DNA from: an uncultured SAR324 cluster bacterium
Lineage (GTDB): Bacteria; SAR324; NAC60-12
Length of the DNA stretch: 49,109 bases
Direction of reading: 5' to 3'
Assembly (NCBI GenBank): GCA_902564345.1
Contig: CACFAY010000006.1
Span: forward strand, 1-49,109
The position numbers were made by a program, and so were the translations under genes. The notes beneath the pieces were generated by a model, which was given only the letters and a program-made list of their open reading frames with translations, was not told the DNA's origin and ran no database searches. Position 1 is the first letter of the stretch, and every line of letters begins with the position of its first letter. Positions 17,461 through 26,551 of this stretch are shown in pieces.

Positions 17461-17991
17461 TTAATGTACTGAACTTCTCGATATCGAAGGAAACTGAACT
17501 GAATTGGAAATAGTTGAAGTTGTATTCGCAGAAATAATGGCATGCTGTATACGGGGATCAGACTGAAGTGTAGAGATTATTTTCTCAATGTTTTTATATT
17601 CGAAATATTTACAGAATATAGATAAATAAAGTTGATTAATACCTCTTTCTGTTTTTGATCCATTCTTAGTTTCTGCCTCTACAATGCGCTTTGCTATATC
17701 ATTCACTAACCAGGGCATTTCTTCAAATTTGTTGCGTAACAAACTAAATATTTCTGCAAAAACCTCAATTAGGCAAACAGAAAATTCTTCACTAAGGGCG
17801 TCCTTTTCAATTTTGTAATAGTTGCTTACACGTTCTTTTATATGTTCCAGCATTCTTCCCTGGAGCATGTTTATAAGCAACTGCATTACCTGTTTTGTAT
17901 CGCATGCACATCCATCCGCTTTATCGTCAGAAAGTGAATGCAGACATTCTTCAATAACCCGTGTGTACGGGCTGACATTAGACATTTTCAC
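17461..17991 (-). CDS. Hypothetical protein, all-helical
   Basis: A 176-residue protein I do not recognise. It lacks a signal peptide and membrane segments. Residues about 25-135 look all-helical with heptad-like hydrophobics (QVMQLLINMLQGRMLEHI and following). Residues 28-30 read CAC. The last 25 residues are rich in serine and threonine and look disordered. There is no clear helix-turn-helix. It starts at an ATG at 17991, with a second Met at residue 3, and is followed (leftward) only by the convergent sucD. Coding is supported by its length in AT-rich DNA and a protein-like composition. Confidence 0.55.
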   Translation of the reverse strand: MKMSNVSPYTRVIEECLHSLSDDKADGCACDTKQVMQLLINMLQGRMLEHIKERVSNYYKIEKDALSEEFSVCLIEVFAEIFSLLRNKFEEMPWLVNDIAKRIVEAETKNGSKTERGINQLYLSIFCKYFEYKNIEKIISTLQSDPRIQHAIISANTTSTISNSVQFPSISRSSVH

Positions 17992-18253
17992 CTGAATAAC
18001 AACAGAAAATCTTTATAAAGATTATCTTTAAGCGGCTTGTCCGTATTTATGTTTAACAATTTAAAAAAAAAATTGTGATTAATGATTAGACAACCCGTTG
18101 AGAATATGAAGCTTAAACAAATAATGCAAGCCCATTAGGAAAAAAAGTTCTTTCTTTTTTTGTTTTTTCAAATTGTGCAATCAGCACACCATACTATTTT
18201 AAGTTTTTACGTTTTTTATAACAAATATTCCAATGTATGATGATCCTGAACTT
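17992..18253. other. Intergenic region (262 bases), no feature identified
   Basis: AT-rich with long A and T runs (18061-18071, 18140-18170). I see no gene, tRNA or G+C-containing hairpin; it should carry the promoter of the hypothetical gene to its left. Confidence 0.4.
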
Positions 18254-18478
18254 TCAGTTGCATTTGATAAACATTTCTGGAATCTCTTCCGAAATCGAAA
18301 CTAACATCACACGATATCCTCGATGACAAACAAGATCAGATTTACGGTAGCAATAAAAAATGTGAGGTGGGCATGAAACTAAATATCCATCTTCAGTTCG
18401 TTGGTTGTTTTCTAATGGGAGAGAACCTGTACATCCTGCAAAAGTAAAAGTTAAAAGAATATTTATAATTCGTTTCAT
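18254..18478 (-). CDS. Small lipoprotein of unknown function
   Basis: A 74-residue protein with a short lipoprotein signal peptide (MKRIINILLTFTF) and lipobox FAGC with C16 as the likely lipidated cysteine. The mature part contains four further cysteines in a pattern SCPPHIFYC...LVCHRGY...IKC, likely two disulfides. A CxxGY motif occurs in small uncharacterised envelope lipoproteins. Its ATG overlaps the stop codon of the upstream phosphohydrolase by one base (TAATG), so the two are translationally coupled. Confidence 0.6.
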   Translation of the reverse strand: MKRIINILLTFTFAGCTGSLPLENNQRTEDGYLVSCPPHIFYCYRKSDLVCHRGYRVMLVSISEEIPEMFIKCN

Positions 18479-19329
18479 TATACATTTATAACTAAACGAA
18501 TTGGTTGATGATCGGAGGCATTTGTTTCAGTATTTACCGAGATTTGATTTATTTTCTTTGTTAGGCTTTGACTTACGAAAAAATAATCTCTGCAATGAGG
18601 GCCAATTCCCCATTGTTTGAAATCAAAAATTCCGCAGGTTGGAATATGGGAATTGTTCCCCTTTTGCGATGCCCATGCATCAACAAGGTCCATTTTATTT
18701 TCAGAAAACTCTGCTATCATACTTAAGTAAGGTTTGCTGTATGGAGTAAAGTTAAAATCACCACAGATGACAGTCTTTTCAGGGCGTCTTACGAGTTCAA
18801 ATGGAGTGTCAGGCATGTCTTTACTAGGGTAGTGAAATTGGTAATATGCTTCATTATGAATTTCGCGTATGCGATTTATTTGAGCCATTTGCTGTATTTC
18901 TGAAAAAAATTCAAGATGAGTAGACATTACGCGTAGATTAATTGTTTTTACAGGTATTATTAATTCTGTTATCTGCCTTGACATGAATTTTACTTTTGGA
19001 TCAGCAGGAGATGGCAGCAGGTGATGAAGAACTTGTAAGGGTGATAGCTTTGATAAAACAAGGTTCCCAAATTGTTTTCGATTTTCCCCTTTGCCTGCGG
19101 AACGATCATGAACTGCTCCAAAAAATGATTCATAATCTGGGAAAAAGCGTTCAAGTTCCTTTACTTGATCAGCCCCCTCACTGATAGAGGGATAGTTTCT
19201 TGAGACTTCCTGAAAACAAATCACATCAGGTAATTTATCTTTGTGAATAGTTTCTGCTATGCGACTTAAATCAATACGTTGGTCAGAACCTTTACCGTAC
19301 TGAATATTCCAACTGACAATTGTTAACAT
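18478..19329 (-). CDS. Endonuclease/exonuclease/phosphatase (EEP) family protein
   Basis: A 283-residue EEP-superfamily phosphohydrolase. The motifs appear in order: SWNIQYG at the N-terminus, DVICFQEV (metal-binding Glu), RVMSTHLEFF, the catalytic VICGDFNFTP (Asp/Asn) and ASDHQPI (catalytic His) at the end. The family includes DNA repair nucleases, sphingomyelinase-like and other phosphodiesterases, so the substrate is open. No signal peptide is present, suggesting a cytoplasmic enzyme. It begins six bases after MtaB ends and its stop overlaps the start of the small lipoprotein gene; the three form a minus-strand operon. Confidence 0.85.
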   Translation of the reverse strand: MLTIVSWNIQYGKGSDQRIDLSRIAETIHKDKLPDVICFQEVSRNYPSISEGADQVKELERFFPDYESFFGAVHDRSAGKGENRKQFGNLVLSKLSPLQVLHHLLPSPADPKVKFMSRQITELIIPVKTINLRVMSTHLEFFSEIQQMAQINRIREIHNEAYYQFHYPSKDMPDTPFELVRRPEKTVICGDFNFTPYSKPYLSMIAEFSENKMDLVDAWASQKGNNSHIPTCGIFDFKQWGIGPHCRDYFFVSQSLTKKINQISVNTETNASDHQPIRLVINV

Positions 19330-19335
19330 GACTTT

Positions 19336-20742
19336 TTAATTTACTACATTCACACCCACAACATTTTGTCCCTGATGTGCTAATAGTCTTGTAGTCAAAA
19401 TTTTATTCTGAAAATCATAGCATCCTTTTTCAGTCAGTATTACTCTTATATAATTGTCTGTGTAACCACTTATATTTCCTTTAGAATCAGGAGATTCCCA
19501 AAGTACTTTTCTGATCTTTCCCAGAAATTGGTCATGAAATTTATGTCTTTTTTGAGCACTAAGTATTCTCAAAATATCTCCTCTTTTTTGTTTTACTGAT
19601 GGCAATACCTGATTTTTAATAGTGTAAGCCGTTGTACCTTTTCGCCTAGAAAAAGGAAAAACATGAAAATAAGCAAAAGGGAGTTTTTCCAACAAATTTT
19701 TTGTACATTCAAATTCTTCTGAGCTTTCTTCAGGGAACCCAACCATCACATCAGTACCGATGCATATATCTGGGACTTCTTCATATGCTTCCCATACCTC
19801 ATCAGCATATTGGGCGGACGTATAACGGCGTCGCATTTTTTGTAAAACCGAATCAGATCCCGACTGCAAGGGAAGATGGAAAAATGGAACTAGTTTGTGC
19901 TGTGGATCAGACATATACTCAAAAAAAACCTTTGGAAAAGTCGTTGGTTCAATTGAACTGATGCGGATACGCTCTAATCCTGAGAGATTATTAAGAAAAT
20001 CCACGACTCCAATAATGTTTTCTTTCTCAGTCTCGTATGTCCCTATATTTACACCCGTTATTACTATTTCACGAACCCCTTCCGAAATAAGCATTTTGGC
20101 TTCATCCTTTAAATTTTCTAATTCACGAATGCGTGAACGTCCTCTAGCAAAAGGAATGATACAAAATGTACACATGAAATCACAACCGTCCTGAACTTTT
20201 AACATTGCTCGTGTATTTTTTATACCTACCTCAAGACGTGTTTCTTGTCCATATTTTAATCTTTTTAGTTCCTTTGCCTTGAATTCTTGGCGATCTTCTG
20301 AAAAATTTTTTATTTTAAATTTTTCGTCTTTTGAAAATACTGGTGTAGCAAATGTTTTCCTACTTATTTTTGGCCTAACAATTAAAGGATAATCATTAAG
20401 TTTCAGATTTTTCAGGTATTCAGTAATCTTCATTTTATCTTGATTCCCTAGAACAATTTTAACGCCTTCAATGCCCGCTAAAGTATCGGGGTTCATTTGT
20501 GCGTAGCACCCAGTGACTGCAATTATTGCTTCAGGATTTTGACGGTGCAGTCTTCTAATAAGCTGTCGATTTTTTGAGTCGCTTTGTTCGGTAACAGTAC
20601 AAGTATTTACTACGCAGACATCTGCCTTTTCTGTTTCATTAATAACGGTATAACCATTCTGCTTAAAGTTGCGGATTAAACTTTCAGTTTCATATTGGTT
20701 TAGACGACAACCCAAAGTATGAAAAGAAACACGTTTTTTCAT
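19336..20742 (-). CDS. mtaB: tRNA (N6-threonylcarbamoyladenosine-37-C2)-methylthiotransferase MtaB
   Basis: A 468-residue radical SAM methylthiotransferase that converts t6A37 to ms2t6A37 in ANN-decoding tRNAs. The N-terminal UPF0004 domain holds the auxiliary [4Fe-4S] ligands C12 (FHTLGCRLNQYE), C48 (VVNTCTVTEQS) and C79 (VTGCYAQ). The radical SAM cluster is C187, C191, C194 (GCDFMCTFC). A C-terminal TRAM-like domain follows. The sequence FHTLGCRLNQYE identifies MtaB rather than MiaB or RimO. A charged linker between the UPF0004 and radical SAM parts (about 120-170) makes it slightly longer than typical homologues. It is first in the operon with the EEP protein and lipoprotein. Confidence 0.92.
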   Translation of the reverse strand: MKKRVSFHTLGCRLNQYETESLIRNFKQNGYTVINETEKADVCVVNTCTVTEQSDSKNRQLIRRLHRQNPEAIIAVTGCYAQMNPDTLAGIEGVKIVLGNQDKMKITEYLKNLKLNDYPLIVRPKISRKTFATPVFSKDEKFKIKNFSEDRQEFKAKELKRLKYGQETRLEVGIKNTRAMLKVQDGCDFMCTFCIIPFARGRSRIRELENLKDEAKMLISEGVREIVITGVNIGTYETEKENIIGVVDFLNNLSGLERIRISSIEPTTFPKVFFEYMSDPQHKLVPFFHLPLQSGSDSVLQKMRRRYTSAQYADEVWEAYEEVPDICIGTDVMVGFPEESSEEFECTKNLLEKLPFAYFHVFPFSRRKGTTAYTIKNQVLPSVKQKRGDILRILSAQKRHKFHDQFLGKIRKVLWESPDSKGNISGYTDNYIRVILTEKGCYDFQNKILTTRLLAHQGQNVVGVNVVN

Positions 20743-20953
20743 AAATTCAGTGTCCTCATAATTTCCATTTATTCATTTACAGAGAGTTGTAATGGTGTGT
20801 ATGATTAAATTTCTAGTGGTGAAATTTTGCTTAAAAGTAGACTGGTATTTGTCTTCCTGTTAATATGATTGTAGTAATTTTAATCTCCATAATCAAAAGA
20901 AATTTAAAATTATGAATGTTACATTGCACTCATAATTGGAATTATTCCCCAAA

Positions 20954-22603
20954 ATGATTAATTTCAATACTAATCCTAAAAAATATCAACACTGGACTTT
21001 GGAAATAAAGGGCCAAATTGCTTCACTTATTCTTAATGTTAGTGAAGAAGGCGGTCTTTATAAAGGGTACAAATTAAAACTTAATTCTTATGACCTTGGA
21101 GTTGATATTGAACTTAATGACGCAATACAGCGTTTACGTTTTGAATATCCACAAGTCAGTGTAGTAGTAATTACTTCTTCCAAGGATAAAGTTTTTTGTT
21201 CAGGTGCGAATATTAAGATGCTTGGTCTTTTGTCTCATGCGCAGAAGGTAAATTTCTGTAAATTCACAAATGAAACAAGAAATTCAATTGAAGACTCAAC
21301 TAGATTTTCAGGACAGACTTATATCGCCGCCATTAATGGTGCTGCTGCAGGGGGGGGATACGAGCTTGCGTTGGCATCGGATTATATTTTGCTGGTAGAT
21401 GATGGTTCTAGCGCTATTTCATTACCTGAAGTTCCAATGCTTGCAGTACTTCCCGGTACTGGTGGGCTGACGAGGATTGTGGATAAGCGAAATGTGAGGC
21501 GTGATCATGCTGATTTTTTTTGCACCATTGCGGAAGGATTGCGAGGTAATCGTGCAGAGCAATGGAAACTAATTGACGAACTTGTTCCACGCTCTAAATT
21601 TTCTGAAACAGTTGAAAAACGGGCAATGGAAATTTCAGAGAAATCTAACAAGCCAGCAAGCTTAAAAGGAATTGATCTAACTGATCTTACAAGGGAGTTT
21701 AATGATAATAGCATAACATATGAAAACATTTTGATAACTTTAGATCGTAAGACAGGAGTTGTAAATCTGACGATAAAAGGGCCTTCTGGAGATTTACCAA
21801 TGGATCCTGAAAGCATTGCAATATTAGGAGATAAATACTGGCCTCTAGCTCTAGCAAGGGATCTTGATGATGCAATTATACACCTATCATTCAATGAACT
21901 GGAATTAGGTACCTGGGTTTTCCGCTCAGTGGGAGATATTGATAGTGTAGCAGATGTGGATGATATTTTAATTAAACACAAAAATCATTGGCTAATAAAT
22001 GAGATAATTCAATACCTCAAACGAGTACTGAAACGTCTTGATCTTGCTTCTCGTAGCTTAGTCACGCTTGTAGAACCAGGCAGTTGCTTTGCTGGAACTT
22101 TGCTAGAATTGGTTTTTGCTGCGGACAGGAGCTATATGCTTGACGGAACTTTACAAGATAGTAATGATTCTCCTGCGGTGCTGCGAACAACTAAAATGAA
22201 TTTTGGAAATTTGCCAATGTGCAATGACCTAACCCGCTTGCAGACTAGATTTCTGAACCAACCCGAGGAAGTGAAAAAAATTCATGACCATAGAGGAAAA
22301 GACATTCCAGCATTAGAAGCATTTGAGTCAGGAATGGTAACTTTTATTCCAGATGATATAGACTGGGAGGAAGAAGTTAGAATCGCCATTGAAGAAAGAA
22401 CAAGTTTTTCACCTGACGCATTAACTGGCATGGAAGCTTCTTTAAGATTTGCAGGGCCGGAAACACTTGAAACAAAAATATTCGGGAGATTATCCGCCTG
22501 GCAAAACTGGATTTTCCAGCGACCAAATGCAGCAGGGGAAAATGGAGCATTAAAGCTATATGGTACGGGTAAATTGGCCTATTATAATAAGGAGCGTGTT
22601 TAA
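20954..22603 (+). CDS. boxC: Benzoyl-CoA-dihydrodiol lyase (BoxC)
   Basis: About 549 residues with two crotonase-like parts. BoxC opens the 2,3-epoxybenzoyl-CoA ring hydrolytically, giving 3,4-dehydroadipyl-CoA semialdehyde and formate. Diagnostic features are the N-terminal NTNPKKYQHWTLEIKG (the BoxC-specific Y-x-HW), the oxyanion loop SSKDKVFCSGANIKMLG, AAINGAAAGGGYELALASDY, and the second-half stretch LVEPGSCFAGTLLELVFAADR. I prefer the ATG at 20954 because BoxC proteins begin about there (MINFNTNP); an in-frame TTG at 20936 would add six residues. It is divergent from mtaB and is followed by boxB after a 232-base gap that holds a long palindrome. Confidence 0.93.
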   Translation: MINFNTNPKKYQHWTLEIKGQIASLILNVSEEGGLYKGYKLKLNSYDLGVDIELNDAIQRLRFEYPQVSVVVITSSKDKVFCSGANIKMLGLLSHAQKVNFCKFTNETRNSIEDSTRFSGQTYIAAINGAAAGGGYELALASDYILLVDDGSSAISLPEVPMLAVLPGTGGLTRIVDKRNVRRDHADFFCTIAEGLRGNRAEQWKLIDELVPRSKFSETVEKRAMEISEKSNKPASLKGIDLTDLTREFNDNSITYENILITLDRKTGVVNLTIKGPSGDLPMDPESIAILGDKYWPLALARDLDDAIIHLSFNELELGTWVFRSVGDIDSVADVDDILIKHKNHWLINEIIQYLKRVLKRLDLASRSLVTLVEPGSCFAGTLLELVFAADRSYMLDGTLQDSNDSPAVLRTTKMNFGNLPMCNDLTRLQTRFLNQPEEVKKIHDHRGKDIPALEAFESGMVTFIPDDIDWEEEVRIAIEERTSFSPDALTGMEASLRFAGPETLETKIFGRLSAWQNWIFQRPNAAGENGALKLYGTGKLAYYNKERV

Positions 22604-22767
22604 AATCTTATAATAATTCATTAATGTTTTTGTAGGTTAAGTTTTGAAAAATAATCCTAACTTTGAGTACATTTTAAAATTTTCAGCTAATCCTAACCTA
22701 TTTTTATTTAATTAAATGACTCTCACTTTATCATTTTAAGAGTTCACATATAAAATTATTTTTGATC

Positions 22768-22797
22768 TTTGATTTGTCTTGTACAATCAAAATCAAA
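22768..22797. promoter_or_regulatory. 30-base near-perfect palindrome upstream of boxB (operator or leader hairpin)
   Basis: The left arm TTTGATTTGTCTTGT (22768-22782) and the reverse complement of the right arm (22783-22797) agree at 12 of 15 positions, with the centre reading TTGTACAA. It ends 38 bases before the boxB ATG. Symmetry and position suit a dimeric repressor site; as RNA it would form an AU-rich hairpin followed by a short T-run, so partial termination is also possible. Confidence 0.4.
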
Positions 22798-22835
22798 TTG
22801 GTTTTTAATTAAAATTAATATTATATTTCAGTTAT

Positions 22836-24251
22836 ATGACCATTAATTATAATGAGAAAATACCTAACAATGTTGATTTAAGCAGTGATAGAAGACTGCA
22901 GCGAGCATTGGAAAATTGGCAGCCAAAATTTCTTGACTGGTGGGAAGAACTTGGTCCTAATTATAGTTCTGAGTTCGATGTCTATCTGCGGACTGCCGTA
23001 AGCGTAGAAAAACAGGGATGGGCCCATTTTGATTATGTTAAAATGCCTGAATATCGATGGGGGATTTTTCTTACTCCATCAGACCCCAACAGGAAAATTG
23101 ATTTTGGTATGCACAAAGGAGAGCCTGTCTGGCAAGAGGTCCCTGGTGAATATCGTTCAGAGCTGAGACGCTTGATAGTAACTCAGGGTGATACTGAGCC
23201 AGCTTCAGTTGAGCAACAGAGGCATCTGGGTAAAACATGTCCTTCATTATATGACTTAAGAAATCTATTTCAGGTAAATGTTGAGGAAGGAAGACATTTG
23301 TGGGCAATGGTTTATTTATTACAAGCGTACTTTGGACGAGATGGTAGGGAAGAAGCAGATTCCCTTCTGGAAAGACACTCCGGTGATCAAGACAAACCCC
23401 GTATTTTGGGGGCCTTTAATGAAAATACTTCGGACTGGCTTTCTTTTTTTATGTTTACATATTTTACTGATCGTGACGGAAAATTTCAGTTGGCTTCTCT
23501 GGCAGAGTCAGCATTTGATCCATTGTCACGTTCATGCAGGTTTATGCTGACTGAAGAAGCACACCATATGTTTGTAGGAGAAAGCGGGGTGGGGCGAATA
23601 GTTCAGAGAACTTGTGAATTAATGAATGAATATAATACTTTTGATGTTAGAGAATATGGAGGAATCGATCTTCATACTCTGCAAAAATATCTCAATTTTC
23701 ACTTTAGTGTTTCCACTGATTTATTTGGCCAAGAGATTTCTACTAACGCGGCAACATATTTTAATACAGGACTAAAGGGTCGGTTGAACGAAGCAAGGAT
23801 TAATGATGATCATTTACTTCATGATGCAAGTTACCCAGTATTTCAAGTTAGTGAAGAACAAATATTTATAAACGAAACTCCTGCACTTAATGCCATAAAT
23901 GAACGTCTTCGTGATGACTACATTGCAGACTGCGATTTAGGGATAAGAAGGTGGAATAAAATAATTGAAAATTCAGGTCATGAATTTCGTTTTGAACTCC
24001 CCCACCGAGCTTTTAACAGAAATATAGGCCATTTTTCAAATATTAAAGTAAACCCAGAAGGAAGAATTATTTCTCAGCAAGAATGGGAAAAACGAAAATT
24101 TGAATGGATTCCTTCAGAAAGCGATCAATCATTTGTACAGTCTTTAATGAAACCAGTTATTGAACCAGGGAAAATAGCTGGATGGATTGCTCCACCTAAA
24201 GGCAGGATTAATCGTCAATCTTTTGAGTTTGACTATGTGCGTTTCAATTAG
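22836..24251 (+). CDS. boxB: Benzoyl-CoA 2,3-epoxidase, di-iron oxygenase component (BoxB)
   Basis: A 471-residue protein almost superposable on BoxB of Azoarcus. BoxB uses O2 and electrons from BoxA to form 2,3-epoxybenzoyl-CoA. Two ExxH di-iron motifs are visible: E151-G-R-H154 in NVEEGRHLWAM and E241-A-H-H244 in LTEEAHHMFVGESG. Other diagnostic blocks are YNEKIPNNVDL at the N-terminus, GEYRSELRRLIVTQGDTEPA and the C-terminal FDYVRFN. The BoxA reductase is not in the window, so electrons must come from a gene elsewhere or an unrelated ferredoxin reductase. The benzoate-CoA ligase gene follows after 29 bases. Confidence 0.96.
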   Translation: MTINYNEKIPNNVDLSSDRRLQRALENWQPKFLDWWEELGPNYSSEFDVYLRTAVSVEKQGWAHFDYVKMPEYRWGIFLTPSDPNRKIDFGMHKGEPVWQEVPGEYRSELRRLIVTQGDTEPASVEQQRHLGKTCPSLYDLRNLFQVNVEEGRHLWAMVYLLQAYFGRDGREEADSLLERHSGDQDKPRILGAFNENTSDWLSFFMFTYFTDRDGKFQLASLAESAFDPLSRSCRFMLTEEAHHMFVGESGVGRIVQRTCELMNEYNTFDVREYGGIDLHTLQKYLNFHFSVSTDLFGQEISTNAATYFNTGLKGRLNEARINDDHLLHDASYPVFQVSEEQIFINETPALNAINERLRDDYIADCDLGIRRWNKIIENSGHEFRFELPHRAFNRNIGHFSNIKVNPEGRIISQQEWEKRKFEWIPSESDQSFVQSLMKPVIEPGKIAGWIAPPKGRINRQSFEFDYVRFN

Positions 24252-24280
24252 GTATTGCTTAGATATTAACTACGAAAAAA

Positions 24281-25882
24281 ATGGGAAAAAACACTGTAAT
24301 TATTGATACTTTTTCCAGACCAGCAAAGATTGAATTTACGTCCGAATTTAACGTTGCCGTTCCCTTTATTGATCGGCACCTTGATGAAGGCAGGAGGGAA
24401 AAAATTATAATACATACAACTTCAGGAGAAAAAGTAACTTATGGACAGCTCTTTGAGCGGGTCAATCAATCTGGGAATGTACTCAAAAGCATTGGCCTAG
24501 ATCCTGGTGACAGGATTCTGATGGTGGTTAAAGACTCTCCAGAATTCTTCTACTTATTCTGGGGGGCAATCAAGGCGGGTTTTATTCCAGTCCCGCTTAA
24601 CACTTTGTTCCGTTGCAATGATTATTCGCATATTATTGAGGATTCAGAGTGTGCTGCAGTTTTCTACTCCCCGGAATTCAAGACTGAAGTAGAATCAGCT
24701 TTAGCTCAAGTTTCTAGGAGTCCAGATCATTCATGTCTTACTGAAGGTGTTTCTGGAAGCTTTTTGGAACAGTTACAATCAGCTTCATTAGAACTTGATG
24801 CAGCACCTAAATCTGTAAATGATGATTGTTTTTGGCTCTATTCTTCCGGAACTACAGGAAAACCTAAAGGAGTGGTCCACAGTCATCGTGACATGGTGGT
24901 AACAAGTCAGCATTACGGTATAAACACTCTTGGAGTGAGAGAAGAAGATGTTTGTTTTTCAGCTGCAAAACTATTTTTTGCTTACGGTTTGGGAAACGCG
25001 ATGACATTTCCTTTATGGTCTGGTGCTTCCTGCATTTTATTTCCAGAACGTCCAACTCCTCAGTCAACTTTTGATATAATAAAGCAATTTAAGCCTTCAA
25101 TATTTTTTGGAGTTCCTACCCTTTATGCGGCACAGTTGAAGGAACTTAAATCAGGTTCAGACAGTTCTAATGCAATCCCAGATCTTTCTTCGATTAGAAT
25201 CGCAGTTTCTGCAGGTGAAGCCCTGCCAGCTGATATACTTCGCCGATGGAAAGAACATACGAAAACGGACATTCTCGATGGAATTGGGTCCACAGAAGCA
25301 TTGCATATTTTCATTTCAAATAGTCCGGATGATATCAGAGCAGGGAGCAGTGGAAGAATGGTGCCGGGGTATGATGCAAAAATTGTTGATGAAAACGGTA
25401 AAGAAGTTTCACAGGGTGAGGAGGGTCGTCTATTAATTCGTGGAGATTCAACCTGTAAATACTACTGGAATAATGAGCAGAAGACTGCTGAGACAATTGA
25501 GGGTGGATGGCTGCATACTGGAGACTCGTATCATCAAGATGAAGAAGGATACTATTTTTATGGGGGACGAAGTGATGATATGATGAAAGTAGGTGGAATA
25601 TGGTGTTCCCCATTTGAGATTGAAGCTAGGCTGGTAGAGCATCCAAAAGTACTGGAAGCCGCAGTTGTGGGACGTGAAGACGATTCAGGATTGATCAAGC
25701 CTGAGGCGCATGTGGTCCTTAATGATTCTGATGAAGAAACTGAATCTGTAACTGCTGAATTGCTAGTACACTGTAAATCGGGACTTGCTCCTTACAAATA
25801 TCCTCGATGGTTTAACTTTGCAGAACAACTTCCAAAAACTGCTACAGGTAAGATACAGCGTTATAAATTGCGATCTAACTGA
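24281..25882 (+). CDS. bclA: Benzoate-CoA ligase
   Basis: A 533-residue AMP-forming ligase of the benzoate/hydroxybenzoate-CoA ligase group. The P-loop YSSGTTGKPKG is at 187-197, the substrate-pocket stretch AAKLFFAYGLGNAMTFPL is typical of BclA/BadA enzymes, DGIGSTEALHIFISN is the A5 motif and K524 in TATGKIQRYKL is the catalytic lysine. It activates benzoate (or a substituted benzoate) to the CoA thioester used by BoxB. It sits 29 bases behind boxB on the same strand and 31 bases before alkB, so these genes are probably co-transcribed. Confidence 0.92.
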   Translation: MGKNTVIIDTFSRPAKIEFTSEFNVAVPFIDRHLDEGRREKIIIHTTSGEKVTYGQLFERVNQSGNVLKSIGLDPGDRILMVVKDSPEFFYLFWGAIKAGFIPVPLNTLFRCNDYSHIIEDSECAAVFYSPEFKTEVESALAQVSRSPDHSCLTEGVSGSFLEQLQSASLELDAAPKSVNDDCFWLYSSGTTGKPKGVVHSHRDMVVTSQHYGINTLGVREEDVCFSAAKLFFAYGLGNAMTFPLWSGASCILFPERPTPQSTFDIIKQFKPSIFFGVPTLYAAQLKELKSGSDSSNAIPDLSSIRIAVSAGEALPADILRRWKEHTKTDILDGIGSTEALHIFISNSPDDIRAGSSGRMVPGYDAKIVDENGKEVSQGEEGRLLIRGDSTCKYYWNNEQKTAETIEGGWLHTGDSYHQDEEGYYFYGGRSDDMMKVGGIWCSPFEIEARLVEHPKVLEAAVVGREDDSGLIKPEAHVVLNDSDEETESVTAELLVHCKSGLAPYKYPRWFNFAEQLPKTATGKIQRYKLRSN

Positions 25883-25913
25883 ATTACACCTAAGAGATCA
25901 TCATTTCTAACTT

Positions 25914-26540
25914 ATGATAACATACGACCTATTTTCTCATAGCAATGCAGGTTGCGAATATTGTTCTGAGATAGATATCCCCGATGCAGAAGTTTTTCTG
26001 TATCCTTCATTACTGTCCAATCAGGAAGCGGATCAGCTGTTTGACTCTCTTAAAACAAGTATTATATGGGAAAAACACAAGATAAAGATATATGGAGTAG
26101 TACATGATGTACCAAGACTTACCGCATGGTATGGTGATCCAAATAAATCATATGAGTATTCAGGAATTAAACTACAAACCAGACTTTGGAATTCACCTCT
26201 GCTAAAAATCAGAGAAAAAATTGAAACAATTTCCAAAACAAAATATAACAGTGTTTTACTGAATCTATATCGATCAGGTTCAGACAGTGTATTATGGCAT
26301 AGCGATGATGAGCCTGAATTGGGTAAAAACCCTGTTATTGGGTCCTTGAGTCTTGGTGAAGCAAGAGAATTTCAAATGAAACACAAATATGATCGTGATC
26401 TGAAACAAAAAATTTTACTTAAGCATGGCAGTTTTTTACTGATGAAAGGCAAAACTCAGCACAATTGGCTGCACCAGATTCCAAAAAGAAAGAATTTAAA
26501 AGGTGAGAGGATAAATCTAACTTTTCGTACTATTCATTAA
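25914..26540 (+). CDS. alkB: AlkB-type 2-oxoglutarate/Fe(II)-dependent nucleic acid demethylase
   Basis: A 208-residue dioxygenase related to the eukaryotic ABH2/ABH3 branch of AlkB. The iron triad is H129 and D131 in LWHSDDE plus H187 in HNWLHQIPK; RINLTFR at the C-terminus (R199, R205) binds 2-oxoglutarate. N-terminal PRLTAWYGD is the nucleotide-recognition lid. It removes methyl groups from 1-methyladenine and 3-methylcytosine. The start is the ATG at 25914. Its position 31 bases behind the ligase gene is probably incidental to benzoate use. Confidence 0.9.
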   Translation: MITYDLFSHSNAGCEYCSEIDIPDAEVFLYPSLLSNQEADQLFDSLKTSIIWEKHKIKIYGVVHDVPRLTAWYGDPNKSYEYSGIKLQTRLWNSPLLKIREKIETISKTKYNSVLLNLYRSGSDSVLWHSDDEPELGKNPVIGSLSLGEAREFQMKHKYDRDLKQKILLKHGSFLLMKGKTQHNWLHQIPKRKNLKGERINLTFRTIH

Positions 26541-26551
26541 AAAAATAAGAG

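Noticed and set aside
20936-20953. TTG start extending BoxC by six residues
   Set aside because: The extra residues are not part of the BoxC family N-terminus and the ATG at 20954 fits better.
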